Shown in pieces: positions 58,383-64,000 of a stretch of DNA of 64,000 nucleotides (the first letter of the stretch is position 1; every line of letters starts with the position of its first letter). The notes beneath the pieces are model-generated. The model had not been told where the DNA came from and did not search any database. It worked only from the letters and a program-made list of their open reading frames with translations. The translations under genes were made by a program, and so were the position numbers. The stretch lies in assembly GCA_024235835.1 (NCBI GenBank), contig JACKLQ010000001.1, positions 744,001-808,000 of the forward strand, in the 5' to 3' direction. The stretch comes from Thiobacillus sp. GTDB lineage: Bacteria > Pseudomonadota > Gammaproteobacteria > Burkholderiales > Thiobacillaceae.

Positions 58383-61064
58383 TCATACCTTCTCCACCCG
58401 CGCCGCCAGCTTCTTGAAGTCCACCTGGCCGGAGACCGGATCCCAGACGCGGCTGGAGGTCTTGTTGACCAGCCACTTGTTCTTTTTGGGATCGGCGCTA
58501 TCGGCCACCGACAGGTTCCAGGGGCTGAACAAGTAGCCGCGCGGCACGCTGTTGCGCGCCGGTTTGACCAGGCTGTGGGTGCCGACCTGGGCGCGCGCCT
58601 CGAAGGAACCCCGGCGCGTCACCAGACGCACCTTGTCACCGTCCTTGATGCCGAGTTCCTTCGCATCCTGCTCGTGCATCTCCACGTACATCTCCGGCAC
58701 CAGACGCCGCGTAGTGGGGCTGCGATTGGATTTGGCGGTGTGGAAATGTTCGTACACCACGCCCAGGCCCAGCCAGTAGGGGTATTTGTCCTTGGGTACG
58801 GCGTCCCAGGACTTGCCACGGAACTTCATGTCCGGCAGGTCGGGGGTCAGACCCTTGTCGCGCGCTTCCTTGAGCAAGGCCAGGTTGTCGATGGTGTACT
58901 TGCCCTTCTTGACGCCGAATTCCATCAGCTTGGCGGTGACCGCCTCGCGGTCGGAGTAGTCCTGCTGGCAAAGCTGCATGTGCACCTTGCCGTCCTTGGT
59001 GCGGAAGTAACCGTAGGGCCGGTTGGTCCACTGGTTTTCCTGGTTCATGTAGCGGCGCTTGGTGCCGCCGTCCTTGGCGATCTGGTAGGTGGGTGCCGGC
59101 CACATGATGCCGCGCAGTTCGGCGATCTGGTCATAGGGCGCCACCTTGTCCGCCTTCTCCACCTCCAGAATGCCGGTGAGATCGACGTCCGTGCCGGCAC
59201 TGGCCCGGCACACGTCGCGGAAGACTTCCTGCGAGTCGTAGGTGCCGTCCTTGAGCTTCTTGTAGGGGAAGATGGCATCCGCATCCAGGCCCAGCAGGTG
59301 GGCGATTTCCTTGCCCTTGTCGATCACCATGTCCATGTCTGGACGGCAGCCGGGCGGCGGTTCGGCGGCCTTCTGGTTGATGTTGATGCGCCGCTCGGAG
59401 CTGATGTAGGTGCCTTCCACCTCGCCCCAGGTGGCGGCGGGGAAGATCACGTCGGCGTAGAGATTGTTGGGCGCATGGCGGTAGATTTCCTGCACCACGT
59501 TGAAGGTTTTCAGGAGCGCCGGGCGCACCAGGTTGTTCTGGTCAGGCAGGTCGATGTGGGTGGCATAAACCCAGAACATCGCCTTGAGGTCGCCTTTCAG
59601 CGCGCGTTCCAGCATGCCCACGGCAAAGCCGGGGTTCTGCGAGTTGAGCGCACGCTCCAGGTTTTTCTCGGGCACGCGCCAGGCCTTGGCCATTTTCAGG
59701 CGGTGCAGGGGGTTATCCAGCGGCTCGTTGAACGGCAGCCGGCCGGTGAGGCCGCCGGTGAAGCGCTCGCCCATGGCATTGGGCTGGCCGGTCATGGAGA
59801 AGGGGCCGCAGCCGGGCTTGGCCAGGTTGCCGGTCAAGGTGCACAGGTTGATGATGGAAATGATGTTGTTCTGACCGTGGATGTGCTGGTTGTAGCCGAT
59901 GCCCCACATGATGATCACGCCACCGTGGCCGTCCCTGCCCCGCGCCAGGCGCTTGCGCGTGGCGTCGGCAAACATCTTCGCCACCAGGCGAATCTTAGCG
60001 GGCGGCACTTCGTCGGTGCCCATGCGGTCCTGCACCTGCTCCGGGCTGTAGTGGGCCAGCACGCCATCCACATATTCCTTCCAGCCGGTGGTGTGGGCTT
60101 TCAGGAACTTCCAGTCAATCACGTCCTTGTGATCCTTGAGCAGCACGTGGGCAATGGCATTGAGGAAGCTGATGTCGCCGTTGAGTACGGGCACATCCAC
60201 ATGGTTTTTCGGGTTGATGTCCGCATAGCCCTTGCTGGTGCCGGTGTAACGCGGGTCAGCGACCACGGTTGAGATGTTTTTCTTTTTCTTGTGGTCGGCG
60301 CAGCGCCAGAAAATGATGGGGTGCGCCTCTCGGGCGTTGTGCCCGAAGTGCATGATCATGTCCGACAGCTCGATGTCCTCGTAGGCCAGCGGGGGCGTGT
60401 CCGAACCCAGGGTCGCGTAATAGCCGGTCACCGCCGAGGTCATGCACATGCGGGCATTGGCCTCGATGGTGTTGGAGCCCAGCACCCCCTTCATGAACAC
60501 GTTTTCCAGGTACTGGCCTTCCATGGTGAGCTGGCCGGAACCGTACAGCGCGATGCTGTTGCCGCCGTACTTCTTGGCGAAGTGGGCGATCTTGTGCGCC
60601 GTCATGTCGGACGCCTTCTCGTAGGGCACGCGCACGAAATGTTCCTCGTCAAAGGAGCCCTTGGTCTTGCTGATGAAATCCATGTCGCCATGGCCCGGCT
60701 TGTTCCATTCGGCCCACACGTCACGGCGCACATAGGGGTCCCCCTGCATGCGGTCCACATAGATTGGCTCGGCGGCGGTCAGGCCCTTGATGCACTGCAG
60801 GCCAAAGTTGGTGGGGTGATCCTTGTCCGGCTGCATGGAGACGATCTTGCCGTTCTCCGAAATGATGACCGTGCCGCAGCCCACGCCGCAGTAGGGGCAC
60901 TGGGCAAGGGCCGTGGTGCGCTTGGTGGAGGCTGCCCCGGGCGGCAGCGGAGCCGCTTCTAGCTCCGGATTGCTGCCCACCATCAGGCTTGCGCCCACGG
61001 CGGAACCGGTGATGAAGGCGCTTCCCTTGAGGAAGTCGCGGCGGTGCATTTTGATTCGTTTCAT
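58383..61064 (-). CDS. napA: NapA-like periplasmic molybdopterin oxidoreductase (nitrate reductase family)
   Basis: The 893-residue protein has a Tat signal (HRRDFLKGSAF), a 4Fe-4S motif (C56, C59, C63, C91; CPYCGVGC), and the Mo-ligand cysteine at 207 in NARMCMTSAV. NapA-like blocks include GCGPFSMTGQPNAMGERF and YEHFHTAKSNR. The C-terminus VDFKKLAARVEKV resembles E. coli NapA, which ends TDFKKCAVKLEKV. It is longer than typical NapA (about 830). Nitrate is the likely substrate by family, but the absence of napB, napC and napD near it leaves room for another oxyanion. It starts 46 bp after the diheme cytochrome stop. Confidence 0.85.
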   Translation of the reverse strand: MKRIKMHRRDFLKGSAFITGSAVGASLMVGSNPELEAAPLPPGAASTKRTTALAQCPYCGVGCGTVIISENGKIVSMQPDKDHPTNFGLQCIKGLTAAEPIYVDRMQGDPYVRRDVWAEWNKPGHGDMDFISKTKGSFDEEHFVRVPYEKASDMTAHKIAHFAKKYGGNSIALYGSGQLTMEGQYLENVFMKGVLGSNTIEANARMCMTSAVTGYYATLGSDTPPLAYEDIELSDMIMHFGHNAREAHPIIFWRCADHKKKKNISTVVADPRYTGTSKGYADINPKNHVDVPVLNGDISFLNAIAHVLLKDHKDVIDWKFLKAHTTGWKEYVDGVLAHYSPEQVQDRMGTDEVPPAKIRLVAKMFADATRKRLARGRDGHGGVIIMWGIGYNQHIHGQNNIISIINLCTLTGNLAKPGCGPFSMTGQPNAMGERFTGGLTGRLPFNEPLDNPLHRLKMAKAWRVPEKNLERALNSQNPGFAVGMLERALKGDLKAMFWVYATHIDLPDQNNLVRPALLKTFNVVQEIYRHAPNNLYADVIFPAATWGEVEGTYISSERRININQKAAEPPPGCRPDMDMVIDKGKEIAHLLGLDADAIFPYKKLKDGTYDSQEVFRDVCRASAGTDVDLTGILEVEKADKVAPYDQIAELRGIMWPAPTYQIAKDGGTKRRYMNQENQWTNRPYGYFRTKDGKVHMQLCQQDYSDREAVTAKLMEFGVKKGKYTIDNLALLKEARDKGLTPDLPDMKFRGKSWDAVPKDKYPYWLGLGVVYEHFHTAKSNRSPTTRRLVPEMYVEMHEQDAKELGIKDGDKVRLVTRRGSFEARAQVGTHSLVKPARNSVPRGYLFSPWNLSVADSADPKKNKWLVNKTSSRVWDPVSGQVDFKKLAARVEKV

Positions 61065-61110
61065 TGGTCCAGCCCTCCAGGGGTGTGCATGGTCATGGCG
61101 ATGTTCCTTC

Positions 61111-61779
61111 TTATTGCTTCGCGCTCATGGCGCGCATGTACACGATGATGTCGTCGATTTCCTGGTCGGAAAGATTGGCCATGGAAGCCGGCCCTTTGAA
61201 ACCGAGCATGCGGGTATTCGAACGGCCTTCCTTGATGGTGGTGCGGATGTAGCCATCCGAGACACGGTCCAGGAAGCCGGAGCGGCCAATCGCCGTGCCC
61301 GGCCCGCCGGTCTCGTAGCCTTCACCCACGCCGCCGTGGCAGGTGGAGCAGATGTACTCGTACCACTGGCTGCCCAGACGCGGATCACCCCGCGCTTCCG
61401 GCTGCGCATCCACTTCCGCGCTGCGATCCGGCAGAGTGGCGAAGGAACGCAGGTAGGCAATGATGGCGTTCACATCACGCTCGCCCAGATGCGCGAAGGG
61501 CGGCATGCCGGTGCCCTCGCGCCCGCCAACGATGTTGGCGCGCAGAAAACCATCCGAACTCAGGCTAAGGAATTCCGGGTTGGTGAGCGAAGGCGCAAAG
61601 CCCGCCTTGCCGATGGCATCGGCCTGGTGGCAGGCCGAGCAGTTTTCTTCGTAAACCTGCCGGCCTTTCTTGATGAGCGCCTGGTCCGCGGCGTTTGCCG
61701 ACAGGGCAAACAAACACATCGGCACCAGGAGGATGGCCCTGCCCACACCGGAAAACGCAAATCTGATTGATCGCTTCAT
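61111..61779 (-). CDS. Diheme cytochrome c, first gene of the NapA-type operon
   Basis: This 222-residue protein has a signal peptide (VGRAILLVPMCLFALSANA) and two cytochrome c domains with heme motifs CSACH (47-51) and CSTCH (144-148), each with a plausible methionine ligand (GMPPF and ARNT..MLGF region). It resembles cytochrome c4/c553-type carriers, not NapB. As first gene, it probably gives or receives electrons for the NapA-like enzyme. GGAGG-rich sequence upstream gives a strong ribosome binding site. Confidence 0.88.
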   Translation of the reverse strand: MKRSIRFAFSGVGRAILLVPMCLFALSANAADQALIKKGRQVYEENCSACHQADAIGKAGFAPSLTNPEFLSLSSDGFLRANIVGGREGTGMPPFAHLGERDVNAIIAYLRSFATLPDRSAEVDAQPEARGDPRLGSQWYEYICSTCHGGVGEGYETGGPGTAIGRSGFLDRVSDGYIRTTIKEGRSNTRMLGFKGPASMANLSDQEIDDIIVYMRAMSAKQ

Positions 61780-61846
61780 GGAATCCTCCTTGCTTGCAGG
61801 GGAGGAATTAAGTGCCTGATTCCCAGCTTGGGCAATCGACTGGATG

Positions 61847-61868
61847 CACTACCCACAAGGGGGTAGTG
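61847..61868. promoter_or_regulatory. Palindrome CACTACCC-acaagg-GGGTAGTG upstream of the NapA-type operon
   Basis: The arms are exact 8-mers around six bases. Inside it the sequence TACCCAC-aa-GGGGGTA (61850-61865) has the 7-2-7 layout of NarL/NarP heptamers (TACYYMT), differing from that consensus at the last base of each heptamer. It lies 68-89 bp upstream of the diheme cytochrome start and downstream of the Rieske gene stop. Control by a nitrate-responsive NarL-type regulator is possible but unproven. Confidence 0.5.
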
Positions 61869-61937
61869 GGTATTACCAGCTCCGCTTCCCGACGCACCTT
61901 GGCCAGAAGCCGGGCTTTGGGAAAAGGCCTGCCCCCA

Positions 61938-62246
61938 TCAAGCCACGTCAACCCAAACCTGCCCGTCTTCCACCTTGGTGGGATAGGTGGCCAGGGGACA
62001 GTCGGCGGGATCGTTCAGTGGCTTGCCGTTCTCCAGGTCGAAATAACTGCCATGGAGGCTGCACTTTATGGACCGGCCCTTGATGCAGCCGAACCAGAGG
62101 GAATAGTCCTCGTGGGTGCACATCTCGTCCACGCAATAGTACTTACCCTCGGCATTGGCGAGCAGCAGGCGCTTGCCCGCCGCCTCCACTCGCTTCATCT
62201 GGGTGGGGGCCAGTTCGTGGGCCCCGGCCACGCTGACCCAGGCCAT
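61938..62246 (-). CDS. Rieske-type [2Fe-2S] ferredoxin
   Basis: The 102-residue protein has the Rieske cluster pattern: CTHED near residue 43 and CSLHGSYFDLENG near 61, followed by the beta-rich PLATYPTKVEDGQVWVDV. There is no membrane helix, so it is a soluble ferredoxin of the NirD/oxygenase-ferredoxin type. Its ATG shares one base with the stop of the upstream TrpD-like gene, so the two are coupled. Its redox partner is unknown. Confidence 0.88.
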   Translation of the reverse strand: MAWVSVAGAHELAPTQMKRVEAAGKRLLLANAEGKYYCVDEMCTHEDYSLWFGCIKGRSIKCSLHGSYFDLENGKPLNDPADCPLATYPTKVEDGQVWVDVA

Positions 62247-63367
62247 CAGCACACCCGGGCCGCGGCCCTGCCGCTGTCCAGGGCGGCACGGGCCAGTTCG
62301 GCGGCCGCATGCAGGCTGGGGGCCTTGCCGATATGGTGCAGGATGGTGGCGGCGCCCAGCACCAGGGAGTCGTAGGTGGCGCCCTTATCACCCTTCAGTG
62401 CGGCCAGGCCAGCCCTGGCGGCCGCGGCGGCGGTGGCGTTCACGTCCACCATGATGGCCACCTCGTCCCCGGCCCGCTCGGACTTGGGCAGGTCTTCCGG
62501 CAGGGGCACGGAACGCACGGACTGCTCGATGCCCAGGGCCAGGGGATCGATGTCCGTCTCCAGTTCCTCGCCCCGGTCCTGGTAGACCCAGACCTTGCCC
62601 GCCTGGCGCAGTGAGGGAATCACGCCCCCTTCCACGCCGCGGATGATGATGCCTGTATCGAATCCCGCGTGACGGGCCAGCATGGCATAGATGGGGGGAT
62701 AGGGTTTGTGCACGTAGCCGGTGACGAAGTGGGTCCGCCTGCGGCCCTGGATGGGCTTGGCCAGCACTTCCACGGTGGTGACGGCCTGGCGCTTGATGAT
62801 GCGGGTACGCAGTTTTACGAGATCGTGGAGACCGGGGTTGTACCGGGCCTGATCCACGTAGCTCCAGCCGATGGCAGGATCCGCCAAGCGCCGCGCGGCG
62901 TCAGCGGTGTCCAGGTCCACGTTCACGCCGGCGGCCAGCAGCACGTGGCGGGCCGTGACGCCATACTTGGGCCCCACGGCCTCCACGCTGTGGTTGACGG
63001 CGGGCACGCCCAGTTCCGCCAGCAGGGCCGGCAGGAAGGGGGCGGCGGGCAGGCAGCGGTTGTAGCCGTCGTAGGGGTCGGCGATGTCCACCACCTCGTC
63101 CACGTCCGCCGTGACCCGCTGGGTGGTTTCCAGGATGGCGTCCAGGATGCCCTTGTTCTCCGCTTCCGTCTCCCGCTTCATGCGCAGGGCGATGAAAAAG
63201 ATGCCCGCCTGCACGGGGTCCACCCGGTCTTCCAGGATGCCCTTCATGCCCAGGTAGGCTTCGTCCTGGGCAATGTCCTTGGACAAGTCGGGGCCGGTGG
63301 CGATGCGCTGGATGATGGAATGCATCACCTTCTGATAGTCGGGGGAATGGCTGCTGTGCATGGTCAA
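62246..63367 (-). CDS. TrpD2-like glycosyltransferase-family protein (anthranilate phosphoribosyltransferase paralogue)
   Basis: The 373-residue protein has the nucleoside-phosphorylase/phosphoribosyltransferase architecture: an N-terminal helical domain (MHSIIQRIATGPDLSKDIAQDEAYLGMKGILEDRVDPVQAGIFFIALRMKRET region), then GVPAVNHSVEAVGPKYGVTARHVLLAAGV and GFDTGIIIRGVEGGVIPSL. The glycine motif for PRPP found in true TrpD (GTGGD) is replaced by IADPYDGYNRCLP, so tryptophan synthesis is unlikely. It is coupled to a Rieske ferredoxin gene. The function is unknown. Confidence 0.7.
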   Translation of the reverse strand: MTMHSSHSPDYQKVMHSIIQRIATGPDLSKDIAQDEAYLGMKGILEDRVDPVQAGIFFIALRMKRETEAENKGILDAILETTQRVTADVDEVVDIADPYDGYNRCLPAAPFLPALLAELGVPAVNHSVEAVGPKYGVTARHVLLAAGVNVDLDTADAARRLADPAIGWSYVDQARYNPGLHDLVKLRTRIIKRQAVTTVEVLAKPIQGRRRTHFVTGYVHKPYPPIYAMLARHAGFDTGIIIRGVEGGVIPSLRQAGKVWVYQDRGEELETDIDPLALGIEQSVRSVPLPEDLPKSERAGDEVAIMVDVNATAAAAARAGLAALKGDKGATYDSLVLGAATILHHIGKAPSLHAAAELARAALDSGRAAARVC

Positions 63368-63450
63368 ATACCGATACGGGACGGGGCGAGAATAAAAAAC
63401 CCGATAATTTTGATCAACTATTTCTTGGTCACCGGGCGCTCACATATTTA

Positions 63451-63466
63451 CTTATGATGTCATAAG
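63451..63466. promoter_or_regulatory. 16-bp palindrome upstream of the truncated hemoglobin gene
   Basis: The sequence cttatga-tg-tcataag has two exact 7-bp arms. It lies 42-57 bp before the hemoglobin ATG in an AT-rich stretch with a TAATAT box at 63491-63496. It could be an operator for a dimeric regulator of either this gene or the divergent operon at 63367. No named family is assigned. Confidence 0.5.
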
Positions 63467-63507
63467 CCAGAGATTAAAATTAGTGTTTTCTAATATATTC
63501 ACCAGCC

Positions 63508-63930
63508 ATGCAAAACCACTATGAACGCATCGGTGGCGAAGAGAAGGTCCGGCAACTGGTGGGCCGTTTCTACGACCACATGGACGAACTTCCGGAGGTA
63601 TGGGACATTCGCAAGCTGCATGGCGAATCCCTGGACAATTCCCGGCAGAAGCTGTTCGACTTCCTGTCCGGCTGGATGGGCGGACCCCAGCTTTACGTGG
63701 AGAAACACGGCCACCCCATGCTGCGCCGCAGGCACCTGCCCTTCCCCATCGACAGCGCCGCCCGGGATCAGTGGATGCACTGCATGCGGCTGGCCCTGGA
63801 CGAAGTGGTGGAGGACCCGCGCCTGCGCCAGGAGCTGTACCAGGCCTTTCTGAAGGTGGCCGACCACATGAGAAACCAGGCCCAGAGCCAGATGGCCCAG
63901 GCGGGCGGCCTGCACCATGTCAGCGACTGA
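63508..63930 (+). CDS. Group II truncated hemoglobin
   Basis: The 140-residue protein has the 2/2 globin pattern of group II: B10 tyrosine in GRFYDHM (Y22), the glycine turn SGWMGGPQLY, the proximal histidine H76 in GHPMLRRRHLPFPI, and the conserved G8 tryptophan W89. Such proteins bind O2 or NO and often protect against nitrosative stress or help respiration. It faces the TrpD-like/Rieske operon across a 140-bp AT-rich gap with a palindrome. No ribosome binding site is clear, so it may be leaderless or weakly translated. Confidence 0.93.
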   Translation: MQNHYERIGGEEKVRQLVGRFYDHMDELPEVWDIRKLHGESLDNSRQKLFDFLSGWMGGPQLYVEKHGHPMLRRRHLPFPIDSAARDQWMHCMRLALDEVVEDPRLRQELYQAFLKVADHMRNQAQSQMAQAGGLHHVSD

Positions 63931-63965
63931 ACAGGCAACCGACAATCAACGTGAGAGGAACCGAC

Positions 63966-64000
63966 ATGTACGCATTCACCTGTGACGTAGCCCTGCCCTT
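63966..64000 (+). CDS. Start of an unidentified gene (runs off right edge)
   Basis: An ATG at 63966, with GAGAGG seven nt upstream, opens a frame MYAFTCDVALP that continues beyond the window. Its position 35 bp after the hemoglobin stop suggests co-transcription. Eleven codons are not enough to name a family. Confidence 0.55.
   Translation, partial: MYAFTCDVALP

Noticed and set aside
63420..63507. FNR box upstream of the hemoglobin gene
   Set aside because: TTGATCAA at 63412 is present but without the TTGAT-N4-ATCAA spacing.
1..64000. CRISPR arrays, tRNA or rRNA genes
   Set aside because: No regularly spaced repeats or recognisable RNA gene signatures were seen on reading; a covariance-model search would be decisive.

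Overview
The window is GC-rich (roughly 65%), densely coded DNA from a Gram-negative bacterium, most likely a betaproteobacterium (Rhodocyclales or Nitrosomonadales type). This is inferred from gene content and protein style, not from a marker gene. Supporting content includes two chemoreceptors, a heme-sensing cyclic-di-GMP protein, a Ppx exopolyphosphatase, pyruvate phosphate dikinase, glycogen phosphorylase, an RND efflux pair, a group II truncated hemoglobin and a large NapA-type operon. I saw no tRNA, rRNA or CRISPR array.

Bases 1-35.3 kb look like ordinary chromosome. In order: a Yip1-type membrane protein with a divergent MarR regulator and a palindromic operator; a chemoreceptor plus heme/GGDEF/EAL gene; Ppx; a second chemoreceptor; a giant DUF748 protein with an OmpA domain inserted; an SpmAB-like permease, CobD/CbiB-like and GyrI-like set; a periplasmic metallo-hydrolase; ppdK; a DUF1538 permease with two PII-like proteins; a cupin; an RlmN-like radical SAM enzyme; an SDR; glgP; arfB; small conserved proteins; a transglutaminase; a methyltransferase; and an RND pump with its adaptor.

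Bases 35.5-61.9 kb form an accessory respiratory and regulatory region shaped by mobile DNA. A napF gene and a 5'-truncated polyferredoxin gene sit against an IS21-family element. On the other side of the element is a 3'-truncated nitrate/nitrite transporter (NarK type). The IS21 istA gene is itself broken by a 71-bp hairpin element flanked by a 6-bp duplication. A 1,554-bp block of the napF/polyferredoxin pair recurs 17.8 kb downstream, apparently without a mismatch. There it belongs to a nine-gene operon reading leftward from 61.8 kb: diheme cytochrome c, NapA-like Mo enzyme, NapG-like, NapH-like, a second NapG-like, a signal-peptide membrane protein, the polyferredoxin, NapF and a CRP-type regulator. 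No napB, napC or napD is visible in this window. Between the two copies lie a LysR gene, a lipoprotein, a TetR-C-like protein, a cytochrome c'-like protein, a DUF1207 protein, a 163-bp MITE-like repeat, an EF-hand protein with a two-component system, two small exported proteins, a second Mo oxidoreductase and a TauD-like dioxygenase.

Three promoters in the two-component neighbourhood (43.44, 45.87 and 48.05 kb) share TACA-type half-sites repeated every 10 bp, always in the orientation of the downstream gene. This predicts a small local regulon of the OmpR-type response regulator. The right edge (61.9-64 kb) carries a Rieske ferredoxin and a TrpD-like gene in one operon, a divergent truncated hemoglobin with a palindrome in front of it, and the first codons of one more gene.
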